Shown piece by piece: positions 8,034 to 18,352 of a stretch of 64,000 nucleotides of DNA. Below the pieces are notes generated by a model, which had not been told where the DNA came from, did no database searches, and saw only the letters and a list, made by a program, of their open reading frames with translations. Both the position numbers and the translations under genes were made by a program. The first letter of the stretch is position 1, and each line of letters begins with the position of its first letter. This DNA comes from Pseudomonas schmalbachii (GTDB taxonomy: Bacteria > Pseudomonadota > Gammaproteobacteria > Pseudomonadales > Pseudomonadaceae): assembly GCF_017589465.1 (NCBI RefSeq), contig NZ_JAELYA010000002.1, positions 372,001 to 436,000 on the forward strand. The letters run 5' to 3'.

Positions 8034-11000
8034 ATGGCCTTTACCGATCCCTTCATCCGTCGCCCGGTGCTGGCGACGGTGATCAGCCTGCTGATCGTCC
8101 TGCTCGGCATGCAGGCCTTCAGCAAGCTGGTGATCCGCCAGTATCCGCAGATGGAAAACGCGCTGATTACCGTCACCACCTTCTACGCCGGGGCCAACGC
8201 CGAGACCATCCAGGGCTACATCACCCAGCCGCTGCAGCAGAGCCTGGCCAGCGCCGAAGGCATCGACTACATGACCTCGGTGAGCCGGCAGAACTTCTCG
8301 GTGATCACCATCCACGCGCAGATCGGCGCCAACACCGACCGCCTGGTGACCGAGCTGCTGTCGAAGATCGGCGAGGTGAAGACCCAACTGCCGCCGGATG
8401 CCGAGGACCCGATCCTGGACAAGGAGTCGGCCGACGCCTCGGCGCTGATGTACATCAGCTTCTACAGCGAGCAGATGAACAACCCGCAGATCACCGACTA
8501 CCTGTCGCGGGTGATCCAGCCCAAGCTCGCCACCCTGCCCGGCATCTCCGAGGCGGAAATCCTCGGCAACCAGCAGTTCGCCATGCGCCTGTGGCTGGAC
8601 CCGGTGAAGATGGCCGCTTACGGCATCACCGCCAGCGACATCAACGACGCCGTGCGCCAGTACAACTTCCTCTCCGCCGCCGGCGAGGTGAAGGGCGAGC
8701 TGGTGCTCACCAGCGTCAACGCCGCCACCGACCTGAAGACTCCCGAGGCCTTCGCCGCCATCCCGCTGAAGACCGCCGGCGACCGCCGCGTGCTGATGAG
8801 CGATGTGGCGCGCATCGAACTGGGCGCGGCCAGCTACGACTCGGTCAGCTCGTTCAACGGCATTCCCTCGGTGTACATCGGCATCAAGGGCACGCCCAGC
8901 TCCAACCCGCTGGACGTGATCAAGGAAGTGCGGGCGAAGATGCCCGAACTGGAAGAACAGCTGCCGCCGAACCTCAAGGTGTCCATCGCCTACGACGCCA
9001 CGCGCTTCATCCAGGCCTCCATCGACGAGGTGGTGAAGACCCTTGGCGAGGCCGTGCTGATCGTCATCGTCGTGGTCTTCCTGTTCCTCGGCGCGCTGCG
9101 TTCGGTGCTGATCCCGGTGGTGACCATTCCGCTGTCGATGATCGGCGTGCTGTTCTTCATGCAGACGATGGGCTACTCGATCAACCTGCTGACGCTGCTG
9201 GCGATGGTGCTCGCCATCGGCCTGGTGGTGGACGACGCCATCGTGGTGGTGGAAAACATCCACCGTCATATCGAGGAAGGCAAGACGCCGTACGAAGGCG
9301 CCATCGAGGGCGCGCGGGAGATCGCCGTACCGGTGATCACCATGACCATCACCCTCGCCGCCGTGTACGCGCCGATCGGCTTCCTCAGCGGCCTCACCGG
9401 CGCGCTGTTCAAGGAATTCGCCTTCACCCTGGCCGGCGCGGTGATCATTTCCGGCATCGTCGCCCTGACCCTGTCGCCGATGATGTGCTCGCGCCTGCTG
9501 CGCCATGACGAGAACCCCAGCGGCCTGGCGCACCGCCTGGACCTGATCTTCGAGGGGCTGAAGCGCCGCTACCAGAGCCTGCTGCACGCCACCCTGAATT
9601 CGCGGCCGGTGGTGCTGGTGTTCGCGCTGATCGTCATGGCGCTGATCCCGCTCATGCTGCAGCCGATGTTCGTCAGGAGCGAACTGGCTCCCGAGGAAGA
9701 CCAGGGCATCGTCTTCCTCATGTCCAGCGCGCCGCAGACCGCAAACCTCGACTACATGAACCACTACACGGCGCAGTTCGAGGATATCTACAAGCGCTTC
9801 CCCGAGTACTACTCGTCGTTCCAGATCAACGGCTACAACGGCGTGCAGACCGGCATCGGCGGCATGCTGCTGAAACCCTGGGACGAGCGCGAACGCACGC
9901 AGATGGAGCTGCTCTTCGCGGTGCAGGCCGAGCTGGACAAGATCCCCGGCCTGCAGGTGTTCGGCTTCAACCTGCCGTCGCTGCCGGGCACCGGCGAGGG
10001 CCTGCCGTTCCAGTTCGTGATCAATACGGCGAACGACTACCAGTCGCTGCTGCAGGTCGCCGAGCGGGTGAAGAAGCGCGCCGAGCAATCCGGCAAGTTC
10101 GCCTTCATGGACATGGACCTGGCCTTCGACAAGCCCGAACTGGTGATCGACATCGACCGCGCCAAGGCCGCGCAGATGGGCGTGTCCATGCAGGACCTCG
10201 GCATCGCCCTGGCCAGCCTGCTCGGCGAGGGCGAGATCAACCGCTTCACCATCGACGGACGCAGCTACAAGGTGATCGCCCAGGTCGAGAGGCAGTTCCG
10301 CGACAATCCGGGCTGGCTGACCAACTACTACGTGAAGAGCGAGAGCGGCCAACTGATCTCGCTGTCCACCCTGGTCAAGGTCCACGAGCGCGCGCGACCG
10401 CGCCAGCTCAACCAGTTCCAGCAGCTCAACGCGGTGATCATCTCCGGCATGCCGATCGCCAGCATGGGCGACGCCATCGACACGGTGCGCCAGATCGCCG
10501 AAGAGGAAGCGCCGCGCGGCTTCACCTTCGACTACGCCGGCGCATCGCGCCAGTACGTGCAGGAAGGCAGCGCGCTGCTGGTCACCTTCGGCCTGGCGCT
10601 GGCGGTGATCTTCCTGGTGCTGGCGGCGCAGTTCGAGAGCTTCCGCGACCCGCTGGTGATAATGGTCACAGTGCCGCTGTCGATCTGCGGCGCACTGATA
10701 CCGCTGTTCCTCGGCCTGTCGAGCCTGAACATCTACACCCAGGTCGGCCTGGTGACGCTGATCGGCCTGATCAGCAAGCACGGCATCCTCATCGTCGAAT
10801 TCGCCAACCAGCTGCGCCGCGAACGCGGGCTGTCGGTGCGCGAGGCGGTCGAGGAAGCCGCGGCGATCCGCCTGCGCCCGGTGCTGATGACCACCGCGGC
10901 GATGGTCCTCGGCGTGATCCCGCTGCTGATCGCCACCGGCGCCGGCGCGGTCAGCCGCTTCGACATCGGCATCGTGATCGCCACCGGGATGAGCATCGGC

Positions 11001-11093
11001 ACGCTATTCACCCTGTTCGTCCTGCCGTGCGTGTATACGCTGCTGGCGAAGCCGGATAGCAAGGTGGTAACGGAGGCGGTGGCGGCGCATTGA
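8034..11093 (+). CDS. mexW: RND multidrug efflux pump MexW
   Basis: A 1019-residue inner-membrane proton/drug antiporter of the HAE-RND family. It begins with MAFTDPFIRRPVLATV, has the proton-relay pair Asp400 and Asp401 in GLVVDDAIVVVEN of transmembrane segment 4, and the late conserved PVLMTTAAMVLGVIPLL. Two large periplasmic loops and twelve membrane segments are expected from the length. In P. aeruginosa MexVW works with OprM, encoded elsewhere; the same borrowing is likely here since no channel gene follows. The gene is translationally coupled to mexV and followed by a palindromic repeat that may end transcription. Confidence 0.93.
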   Translation: MAFTDPFIRRPVLATVISLLIVLLGMQAFSKLVIRQYPQMENALITVTTFYAGANAETIQGYITQPLQQSLASAEGIDYMTSVSRQNFSVITIHAQIGANTDRLVTELLSKIGEVKTQLPPDAEDPILDKESADASALMYISFYSEQMNNPQITDYLSRVIQPKLATLPGISEAEILGNQQFAMRLWLDPVKMAAYGITASDINDAVRQYNFLSAAGEVKGELVLTSVNAATDLKTPEAFAAIPLKTAGDRRVLMSDVARIELGAASYDSVSSFNGIPSVYIGIKGTPSSNPLDVIKEVRAKMPELEEQLPPNLKVSIAYDATRFIQASIDEVVKTLGEAVLIVIVVVFLFLGALRSVLIPVVTIPLSMIGVLFFMQTMGYSINLLTLLAMVLAIGLVVDDAIVVVENIHRHIEEGKTPYEGAIEGAREIAVPVITMTITLAAVYAPIGFLSGLTGALFKEFAFTLAGAVIISGIVALTLSPMMCSRLLRHDENPSGLAHRLDLIFEGLKRRYQSLLHATLNSRPVVLVFALIVMALIPLMLQPMFVRSELAPEEDQGIVFLMSSAPQTANLDYMNHYTAQFEDIYKRFPEYYSSFQINGYNGVQTGIGGMLLKPWDERERTQMELLFAVQAELDKIPGLQVFGFNLPSLPGTGEGLPFQFVINTANDYQSLLQVAERVKKRAEQSGKFAFMDMDLAFDKPELVIDIDRAKAAQMGVSMQDLGIALASLLGEGEINRFTIDGRSYKVIAQVERQFRDNPGWLTNYYVKSESGQLISLSTLVKVHERARPRQLNQFQQLNAVIISGMPIASMGDAIDTVRQIAEEEAPRGFTFDYAGASRQYVQEGSALLVTFGLALAVIFLVLAAQFESFRDPLVIMVTVPLSICGALIPLFLGLSSLNIYTQVGLVTLIGLISKHGILIVEFANQLRRERGLSVREAVEEAAAIRLRPVLMTTAAMVLGVIPLLIATGAGAVSRFDIGIVIATGMSIGTLFTLFVLPCVYTLLAKPDSKVVTEAVAAH

Positions 11094-11099
11094 GGCTTG

Positions 11100-11220
11100 C
11101 CCTCACCCTAACCCTCTCCCGGAGGGAGAGGGGACTACCCAGTGCCAAGGTGGAAATCCGTGCTTACCGGCTACTCCGTACAACCCCCCTCTCCCTCTGG
11201 GAGAGGGCTGGGGTGAGGGT
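11100..11220. repeat. 121 bp palindromic intergenic repeat between mexW and hemH
   Basis: Outer inverted ends CCCTCACCC (11100-11108) and GGGTGAGGG (11211-11219) enclose two internal hairpins, CTCTCCC/GGGAGAG near 11114-11130 and CCCTCTCCC/GGGAGAGGG near 11187-11207. This composite is typical of widespread bacterial intergenic palindromes. It lies between the convergent mexW and hemH genes and probably acts as a bidirectional terminator. Confidence 0.7.
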
Positions 11221-11245
11221 CTAGCCCGCGACTCCATAACTTCCC

Positions 11246-12268
11246 TCAAACCGCCGTCGGCAACCTCTCGCACATCCTCGCCAGCGCCTGCGCCCATATC
11301 TCCTGGTCGTTCAGGCACGGAATCAGCACCAGCTCCTCGCCGCCCGCCGCGCGGAACTGCTCGGCGCCGCGCTGGCCGATTTCCTCCAGCGTCTCGATGC
11401 AGTCGGCGACGAAGGCCGGGCACATCACCAGCAGGCGCTTCACTCCCTGCTTCGCCAGGCTGTCGAGCTGCGCCTCGGTGTAGGGCTCGATCCACTTGGC
11501 CCGGCCCAGCCGCGACTGGAACGACACCGACCAGCGCCCGTCCGCCAGCCCCGCCGCAGCGGCGAAGTTCTCCGCGGTACGCAGGCACTGGCTGCGATAG
11601 CAGACCGCGAGTACGTCGTCGCCCACCCCACGGCTGCTGGCGGCGGCGAGGTCGTGGCCGGGGTCCTTGACCAGCTTGCGGATATGCCGCTCCGGCAGGC
11701 CATGGAAGCTCAACAGCAGGTGGTCATGCGGCTGCTGCAGATAGGGCCGCACGCTCTCCACCAGCGCCTGCTGGTACTCGGCCTGGTCGTAGAACGGCGG
11801 CAGCACCTTCAGCTTCAGGTGCATGCCGCGCTCGCTGATCACCCGCTGTGCTTCCTCGATCGCCGTGGTGGTGGTGCTCTCGGCGAACTGCGGATAGAGC
11901 GGCGCGAAGGTCACCTCGCGCACGCCGTCGTCGCTCAGGCGCAGCAGCGTCGATTCGATGGACGGCTCGCCGTAGCGCATCGCCAGCTCCACCGGGCCAT
12001 GCGCCCAGTGCTTGCGCATCGCCTCCTGCAGGCGCCGGCTGAGGACGATCAGCGGCGAACCCTCGTCCCACCATATCGATGCATAGGCATGCGCCGATTC
12101 CGCCGGGCGCTTGCGCAGGATCAGCGACACCAGCAACCGACGCAGCGGCCAGGGCAGGTCCACGACATAGGGGTCCATGAGGAACTGGTCGAGGTAGCGG
12201 CGTACGTCCTCGACCCTGGTGGAAGCCGGCGAGCCCAGGTTGACCAGCAGCAGGGCGTGATCGGTCAT
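11246..12268 (-). CDS. hemH: Ferrochelatase HemH
   Basis: A 340-residue ferrochelatase inserting Fe2+ into protoporphyrin IX, the last step of heme synthesis. The active-site histidine is His189 in [11 protein letters not shown], and the conserved acidic patch appears as [10 protein letters not shown] at residues 289-297. Length is normal for the bacterial enzyme without an iron-sulfur cluster. It is downstream of the YfcH-like gene on the same strand, separated by 179 bases that contain a 143 bp repeat element. In several pseudomonads hemH belongs to a light-responsive group together with a photolyase and a MerR regulator. Confidence 0.96.
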   Translation of the reverse strand: MTDHALLLVNLGSPASTRVEDVRRYLDQFLMDPYVVDLPWPLRRLLVSLILRKRPAESAHAYASIWWDEGSPLIVLSRRLQEAMRKHWAHGPVELAMRYGEPSIESTLLRLSDDGVREVTFAPLYPQFAESTTTTAIEEAQRVISERGMHLKLKVLPPFYDQAEYQQALVESVRPYLQQPHDHLLLSFHGLPERHIRKLVKDPGHDLAAASSRGVGDDVLAVCYRSQCLRTAENFAAAAGLADGRWSVSFQSRLGRAKWIEPYTEAQLDSLAKQGVKRLLVMCPAFVADCIETLEEIGQRGAEQFRAAGGEELVLIPCLNDQEIWAQALARMCERLPTAV

Positions 12269-12279
12269 GCATCTTCCTT

Positions 12280-12422
12280 AGAATCTGTTCAATGTCTGCC
12301 TGCGCTTGCTCATGCGGCGTTAAAAAGCAGGCTCAAATGCTCATTTACAGCTCGTAAACTGCGCTTTTCGCCTGCTTTCTGCCTTGCCTGAGCTGCGCTC
12401 GGCGAGACCTTGAACAGGTTCT
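12280..12422 (-). repeat. 143 bp element with terminal inverted repeats (copy 1)
   Basis: Ends AGAATCTGTTCAA (12280-12292) and TTGAACAGGTTCT (12410-12422) are inverted repeats with one mismatch. Read on the minus strand the interior contains GGCAAGG, GGCGAAAA, GAGTTTAC-type and GTAAATGAGCATT segments in the same order as the element at 38645-38786. No coding sequence is present. It looks like a non-autonomous MITE-like element lodged between yfcH and hemH; movement is inference from structure and two copies. Confidence 0.7.
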
Positions 12423-12447
12423 TCATCATCGTTTTCGTCAGGCACGC

Positions 12448-13350
12448 TCAGCGCGGCTTCAGCACATCCGCGAGGGCCGTCGGCAGATCGGTGAAGCGGA
12501 ACTGGAAGCCCGCATCCTGCAGCCGCTGCGGAATCACGCGCTGGCCACCGAGCAGCAGCACGGACATCTCACCGAGCAGCATGCGCAGGGCGAAACCCGG
12601 CACGCCGAGCAGCGTCGGCCGCTGCAACGCCGCGCCGAGGGCGCGGGTGAAATCGCGGTTGCGCACCGGCTGCGGCGCGCACGCATTATAAGGACCCTCG
12701 GCGTCCGGCCGCTGCAGGAGAAAGTCGATCAGCGCCACTTCGTCGTCGATATGCACCCAGGACATCCACTGCCGACCGTTGCCCAACTGCCCGCCGACGC
12801 CCATGCGGAATGGCGTCAGCATGCGCTGCAGGAAACCTCCGTCCGGCGCCAGCACCAGTCCGGTGCGCACACGCACCACGCGGATGCCGAGCTTGCCGGC
12901 CTCCGTCGCGACCTGCTCCCAGGCCAGGCACAGCTCGCTGGCGAAATCCTCGCCCGCCGCCGTGCTGTCTTCGCCCAGCGGACGCTCTCCGGCGTCGCCA
13001 TACCAGCCGACCGCCGAGCCGCTGATCAGCACCGCCGGTCGCTGGCTGCGCTTCTCCAGCCACTCCACCAGACGCTCGGTCAGGCGCACCCGGCTTTCCC
13101 ACAGCAGCGCCTTGCGCTTGGCACTCCACGGGCGGTCTGCAATCGGCTCTCCGGCCAGGTTGACCACTGCATCCAACTGCTCGTCGCCCAGCTCCTCGAA
13201 GCTGGCGATACCGCGTACTCCAGCTCCGCACAGGGTCGCGACCCGCTCGGGGTGGCGACTCAATACTGTCAGCCGGTGGCCGGCAGCGTTCCAGTGCCGG
13301 CACAGGCGACGGCCGATCAACCCGGTTCCCCCAGTCAGCAGAATGTGCAT
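12448..13350 (-). CDS. YfcH-like NAD(P)-dependent sugar epimerase family protein
   Basis: A 300-residue short-chain dehydrogenase-type protein of the TIGR01777/YfcH group. The nucleotide-binding loop is TGGTGLIG at residues 6-13, and the family segment GSAVGWYGD follows near residue 110. The substrate is unknown. ATG 13350 is preceded by AAGGAGGA, a strong ribosome-binding site, so the longer upstream frame is rejected. It is divergent from the FAD oxidoreductase gene and shares with it a 284-base intergenic region carrying the TGTACA operator candidate. Co-localisation with hemH, oxidoreductase and MerR genes is conserved in Pseudomonas. Confidence 0.88.
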   Translation of the reverse strand: MHILLTGGTGLIGRRLCRHWNAAGHRLTVLSRHPERVATLCGAGVRGIASFEELGDEQLDAVVNLAGEPIADRPWSAKRKALLWESRVRLTERLVEWLEKRSQRPAVLISGSAVGWYGDAGERPLGEDSTAAGEDFASELCLAWEQVATEAGKLGIRVVRVRTGLVLAPDGGFLQRMLTPFRMGVGGQLGNGRQWMSWVHIDDEVALIDFLLQRPDAEGPYNACAPQPVRNRDFTRALGAALQRPTLLGVPGFALRMLLGEMSVLLLGGQRVIPQRLQDAGFQFRFTDLPTALADVLKPR

Positions 13351-13454
13351 GACGAACTCCTCCTTGCGTAGCTGCACCTACCATCAGTCTGGACGAGTGC
13401 ACGACACTTGCATCGAAGTGTCTGTTCTGCGATTGCCGACCGTCTACTCTGTAA

Positions 13455-14618
<1,164 letters not shown>

Positions 14619-14626
14619 TCCTGCAT

Positions 14627-14656
14627 CAATCACCCGGCTCCAACGCCGGGTGATTG
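14627..14656 (+). terminator. Terminator after the FAD oxidoreductase gene
   Basis: Perfect 12-base inverted repeat CAATCACCCGGC (14627-14638) and GCCGGGTGATTG (14645-14656) with a 6-base loop, starting 8 bases after the stop. It separates the oxidoreductase from the MerR gene. Confidence 0.75.
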
Positions 14657-14688
14657 CGTTATCGCCTGCCGCGGAACCTGCTCAGAAA

Positions 14689-14716
14689 TTGTACAGCGAG
14701 TTTGTTCATGTATAGC
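14689..14716 (+). promoter_or_regulatory. Promoter and operator candidate of the MerR gene
   Basis: TTGTAC (14689-14694), 16 bases, then TATAGC (14711-14716) form a sigma-70-like pair. The hexamers TGTACA (14690-14695) and TGTATA (14709-14714) overlap both elements with 13 bases between them, close to the 12-base spacing of the site at 13563. This geometry would allow repression, so autoregulation by the MerR product is proposed. Confidence 0.45.
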
Positions 14717-14881
14717 TTTGAACCTATCATGAATAGAAACCGTACGAGCCGATCACTCCCCCGACAGCCCATGCCCTCTCCCTCCTCCATGCCGCCAAAA
14801 TCCAGACCTGCCGCCAATGCCCACCGGCACAGACGCGACGGCGGGCTCAAGGCGCGCACCGCCATCTGACAGGACCACAAC

Positions 14882-15835
14882 ATGTCCCAAGGCCATGATG
14901 CACCGGCAATCAGGCGGAGCGCCCAGCGACACGGGGCGCATACGGACAGCCAGCTACCGATCCGCGAAGTGGCGCGACGTACCGGCGTGAACCCGGTGAC
15001 CTTGCGCGCCTGGGAACGGCGCTATGGCCTGGTCGCCCCGCAGCGCACGGCGAAGGGGCATCGCCTGTATTCCGAAGAGCAGGTTGCGCAGATCCGCAAC
15101 ATCCTCACCTGGCTGGGACGCGGCGTCGCCGTAAGCAAGATCCGCGACCTGCTGCTGAACGACAGCGCCCGCGTGGCAGATAGCGTTTCGCCATGGGATG
15201 CCCTGCTCCAGCAGAGCCTGGCCGCCATCGGCCAGATCGACGAACGCCGCCTGGACGAACTGTTCAATGGAGCCCTGGCCATCTACCCGGCCGGCACCCT
15301 CTGCGAGCACTTCATGCAACCGCTGCTGGACGAGCTCGAACGGCGCTGGCAGGGCCAGTTCGGCAACCAGCTGGAACGCGTGTTCTTCCATTCCTGGCTA
15401 CGCAGCAAGTTCGGCACCCGCCTCTACCATCACAATCGCCAGCAGCCCGGCGCGCCGCTGCTGCTGGTCAACCAGTCGGACCAGGCGCTGGAACCGGGAC
15501 TCTGGCTCAGCGCCTGGCTGGCGAGCAGTTCCGGCTGCCCGATCGTGGTGTTCGACTGGCCACTGCCGCCCGGCGAACTTGCGCTCGCCGTGGAACGCCT
15601 GCGACCGCGTGGCGTCCTGCTGTACTCCAGCCGCACGCTGAACCTCGCGCAGTTGCAGCGCCTACTTGCGGGTATCGACTGTCCGCGCCTGATCGGCGGA
15701 GCGGCTGTGTGTATCCATGGGCAGGAGCTGGCCGAACTGGCCGACAACAACCCCGGCCTGCACCTGGCCCGCGACCCGCTCTCGACGCTGCACGCCCTCC
15801 AGGAACTGCGGCTGCTCCAGGGCTCGGCGGGATAA
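14882..15835 (+). CDS. MerR family regulator, LitR/CarH-like without B12-binding histidine
   Basis: A 317-residue regulator. Residues about 24-95 are a MerR winged helix (LPIREVARRTGVNPVTLRAWERRYGL, then TAKGHRLYSEEQV). The C-terminal 220 residues resemble the helical and Rossmann halves of CarH/LitR cobalamin photoreceptors: a late LIGGAAV is present, but where those have DxHxxG this protein reads QSDQALEPG, with no histidine. It therefore should not bind adenosylcobalamin by the usual ligand and resembles the B12-independent LitR class of pseudomonads, which depend on another light sensor. No such sensor gene is adjacent. In PAO1 the next gene is photolyase; here it is absent. Confidence 0.85.
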   Translation: MSQGHDAPAIRRSAQRHGAHTDSQLPIREVARRTGVNPVTLRAWERRYGLVAPQRTAKGHRLYSEEQVAQIRNILTWLGRGVAVSKIRDLLLNDSARVADSVSPWDALLQQSLAAIGQIDERRLDELFNGALAIYPAGTLCEHFMQPLLDELERRWQGQFGNQLERVFFHSWLRSKFGTRLYHHNRQQPGAPLLLVNQSDQALEPGLWLSAWLASSSGCPIVVFDWPLPPGELALAVERLRPRGVLLYSSRTLNLAQLQRLLAGIDCPRLIGGAAVCIHGQELAELADNNPGLHLARDPLSTLHALQELRLLQGSAG

Positions 15836-15950
15836 GCCGTCACTCGTCCCGACAGGCATAAAAAGATTCATCGCCGATTATTGGGGACGGCGGTTTCCCG
15901 TCCTGCCACAAAGTGCAGGAGCAACTGTCTTGCCGCCGATGGTGCTTTTT

Positions 15951-16048
15951 GTAGGGTGGACAACGCAAAGCTTGTCCACCGCCCCCTCGCACCGCGCTTG
16001 ATGGGGGAAAGGCGGGGCGGCCATCCGCTTCGCCGTTTTCCACCCTAC
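15951..16048. repeat. Palindromic repeat in the MerR to pagL gap
   Basis: Inverted ends GTAGGGTGGA (15951-15960) and TCCACCCTAC (16039-16048) bound about 98 bases, with an internal GGACAA/TTGTCC pair near 15957-15977. A short hairpin TCCTGC/GCAGGA lies just before it at 15901-15920. The remainder of the 340-base gap 15836-16175 holds only the pagL terminator; no remnant of a photolyase frame is evident. Confidence 0.6.
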
Positions 16049-16131
16049 GTTCTGCACGAGCTAACCGTAGCGGGCCATGCCCGCGATTCGTGCCAGGCGG
16101 CTCTGGATGTCGGATGGCTGTATTCAGGCAT

Positions 16132-16158
16132 AAAAAAACCGGACCTCACGATCCGGTT
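16132..16158 (-). terminator. pagL terminator
   Basis: On the minus strand, AACCGGA and TCCGGTT (16158-16152 and 16143-16137) form a 7-base stem followed by a run of seven T residues. It starts 18 bases after the pagL stop. Confidence 0.8.
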
Positions 16159-16175
16159 CTTCAGATAATCCGACC

Positions 16176-16697
16176 TTACAGCGGCATGCTGTAGTACAGG
16201 CTGTAGGATTCGATGCCGTCATTCGGCTGTTTCAGACCCGCGTTCGAGTAATGCAGGGCACGAACACCGATGGTATGACCGCCACCGAACTTCAGGCCGA
16301 AGCCCAGGCGATCCTCGAAGAGCAGCGCACTGCCAAGGTCCTGACCACTCACTCGGGTGCTGCTGAATAGTCCGGCGCCGATGCCGGCCTCGATGAAGGG
16401 TTGTACCGAGCCCGAGGAAAATTCGTAGACGAATACCGGCGCAAAGGACAGCGAGTGCTCGCTGTCGTCGTCGTCTCCCCCCTGCCAGTAGGTGTAGCCG
16501 GCGTCCCAGTAGCCGGTCAGGCGCCCGGTCGAGCTTTCCCACCAGCTCTTGTCCCAGGCGAACCCCGCCCCCACGCGGTACACCATGTTGCCTTCGTTGC
16601 TGCCTCCGACCGCCACGGACACATCGGCTGCTTGCGCATTCAGCGACTGCAACAGACAGCATGCGACAGCTGTCGCAAGCGCGAATGTTTTTCTCAT
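16176..16697 (-). CDS. pagL: Lipid A 3-O-deacylase PagL
   Basis: A 173-residue outer-membrane beta-barrel enzyme that removes the 3-O acyl chain of lipid A. The signal peptide ends at Ala23 (AQA, cleaved before ADV), giving a 150-residue mature protein. The catalytic triad of P. aeruginosa PagL (His126, Ser128, Glu140 of the mature form) is matched exactly by His149, Ser151 and Glu163 of the precursor, within HYSNAGLKQPNDGIESYSL. ATG 16697 follows an AAGGAAG site; the longer frame lacks a signal peptide start. A TATACT -10 candidate lies about 50 bases upstream. Single-gene unit between MerR and murI. Confidence 0.96.
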   Translation of the reverse strand: MRKTFALATAVACCLLQSLNAQAADVSVAVGGSNEGNMVYRVGAGFAWDKSWWESSTGRLTGYWDAGYTYWQGGDDDDSEHSLSFAPVFVYEFSSGSVQPFIEAGIGAGLFSSTRVSGQDLGSALLFEDRLGFGLKFGGGHTIGVRALHYSNAGLKQPNDGIESYSLYYSMPL

Positions 16698-16809
16698 CGA
16701 AACTTCCTTATTTAGACGTAATGAAGACGCCTTATAAGTATAAGAGCGTTCATACACAATCGACTTAAAGCTAGCTTAAAACAGGGCGGTTTCGCCGGTA
16801 AAAGTTGTC

Positions 16810-17604
16810 TCAACCGGCAAAAAAGTCGACCTTCTCGGCACTTCCCCAGAGCACCGGCATCACGCCTTGCATGTTTTCCACCGCTCCGGTCGTCCAGAAC
16901 TCGGGCGCTCGCGCCGGCCCGCTGGCAGTCATCTCGCGCGCCAGCAGCAGGCGTTCGAGCTGGCGCGCCACCGCCGCACCGGTATCGATCAGCGATACGT
17001 CGGCGGGGACCAGTTCGCGCAGCAAGGGTTTGAGGAACGGATAGTGCGTGCAGCCGAGGATCAGTGTGTCGCAGCCTTCCGCCAGCAGCGGCTGGACGAA
17101 GCCCCGGAGCAGATCGCGGGTCTGCGGCCCGGACAGGTCGCCCGCCTCGATGCGCTCGACCAGCCCCGGACACGGCTGGGTGATCACCCGCACATCGCTG
17201 GCGAAGCGATCCAGCAGTGCGGCGAAGCGCGCGCTCTTCAGCGTCCCGGTGGTGGCCAGCACGCCGACCGTGCCGGAGCGGGTCGCCTCGGCGGCCGGTT
17301 TCACCGCCGGCTCCATCGCCACGATCGGCACCTGTGGGTAGGCTTCGCGCAGATCGGCCGCGGCGGCGGCAGTCGCCGTGTTGCAGGCGATCACCAGCGC
17401 CTTGGCGCCGCGCCCGAGCATGAAGTCGGCGATGCTGTGGCAGCGCGCGCGGATGAACTCCGGGGTTTTCTCGCCGTAGGGCACATGGCCGCAGTCGGCG
17501 AGGTAGATCAGCGATTCCTGCGGCAGACGGGCGCGAATCTCGTGGAGGACGGTCAGCCCGCCGACGCCGGAATCGAATACCCCGATCGGCGCCTGATCAG
17601 GCAT
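16810..17604 (-). CDS. murI: Glutamate racemase MurI
   Basis: A 264-residue cytoplasmic enzyme making D-glutamate for peptidoglycan. The two catalytic cysteines are Cys74 in ACNTAT and Cys185 in GCTHYP; Asp11 lies in DSGVGG. ATG 17604 overlaps the end of moeB by 8 bases, consistent with translational coupling and with the usual length; the longer upstream frame runs inside moeB. Last gene of the hemA-prfA-prmC-moeB-murI operon. Confidence 0.96.
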   Translation of the reverse strand: MPDQAPIGVFDSGVGGLTVLHEIRARLPQESLIYLADCGHVPYGEKTPEFIRARCHSIADFMLGRGAKALVIACNTATAAAAADLREAYPQVPIVAMEPAVKPAAEATRSGTVGVLATTGTLKSARFAALLDRFASDVRVITQPCPGLVERIEAGDLSGPQTRDLLRGFVQPLLAEGCDTLILGCTHYPFLKPLLRELVPADVSLIDTGAAVARQLERLLLAREMTASGPARAPEFWTTGAVENMQGVMPVLWGSAEKVDFFAG

Positions 17605-18352
17605 GCGCCGCCCCGCATACCGCGCATTCGGGATCGCGCTTGACCCGCAGTTCGCGGAAGCGCGTGCCCAGGGCATCCACCAGCAGCAGGCGGCCTACCA
17701 GCGGCTCGCCGAAGCCGGCCAGCAGCTTCAGTGCCTCCAGGGCCTGCAGGCTGCCGACCAGCCCCACCAGCGGGCCGACCACGCCGGCTTCGCTGCAGGT
17801 CAGCTCGGCTTCGCTGCCGTGGCCGTAGAGGCAGTGGTAGCAGGGGCTGTCGTCGCGACGCGGGTCGAACACCGACAGCTGCCCTTCCAGGCGGATCGCC
17901 GCGCCACTCACCAGCGGCTTGCCAGCGGCCACGCAGGCGGCATTGACCGCCTCGCGGGTGGAGAAGTTGTCGCAGCAGTCGAGCACCACGTCGACCGCCG
18001 CCACGGCGTCGGCCAGGGAGTCCTCGTCCAGCGCGCGCGGATGGCCGACCAGGCGGATGTCCGGATTCAGGGCGGTGAGACGGGCGATGGCGGAATCGAC
18101 CTTGCTGCGGCCGACGGTCTGGCTGTCGTGCACGATCTGCCGCTGCAGGTTGGTCAGGTCGACCGTGTCGAAATCGGCCAGATGCAGCTCACCGACGCCG
18201 GCCGCGGCCAGGTACAGCGCCACCGGCGAGCCGAGCCCGCCGAGCCCGACGATCAGCGCGCGCCCCTGTTTCAGGCGCAACTGGCCATCGACGTCGATCT
18301 GCGGCAGCAGGATCTGCCGGCTGTAACGCAGCAGCTCCTGGTCGCTCAGCAT
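17597..18352 (-). CDS. moeB: Molybdopterin-synthase adenylyltransferase MoeB (HesA/MoeB/ThiF family)
   Basis: A 251-residue E1-like enzyme that adenylates the C-terminal glycine of MoaD (or ThiS). The ATP loop GLGGLG is at residues 36-41, followed by [13 protein letters not shown]. Zinc-binding cysteine pairs occur as CYHC and, near the C-terminus, CAVC. There is no rhodanese domain, so it is the short MoeB form. It overlaps prmC by 7 bases at its start and murI by 8 at its end. Confidence 0.93.
   Translation of the reverse strand: MLSDQELLRYSRQILLPQIDVDGQLRLKQGRALIVGLGGLGSPVALYLAAAGVGELHLADFDTVDLTNLQRQIVHDSQTVGRSKVDSAIARLTALNPDIRLVGHPRALDEDSLADAVAAVDVVLDCCDNFSTREAVNAACVAAGKPLVSGAAIRLEGQLSVFDPRRDDSPCYHCLYGHGSEAELTCSEAGVVGPLVGLVGSLQALEALKLLAGFGEPLVGRLLLVDALGTRFRELRVKRDPECAVCGAAHA

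Noticed and set aside
7884-10781. 965-codon minus-strand frame opposite mexVW
   Set aside because: Histidine- and glutamine-rich shadow of mexW, with no start signal and no family features.
14654-14869. 71-codon frame before the MerR gene
   Set aside because: It overlaps the promoter and operator candidate, lacks a ribosome-binding site and has no recognisable features; more likely leader DNA.
16698-16809. PhoP box upstream of pagL
   Set aside because: TGTTTT and GCTTTA on the minus strand resemble the half-sites, but the spacing is 6 rather than 5 and the distance to the -10 candidate is wrong.
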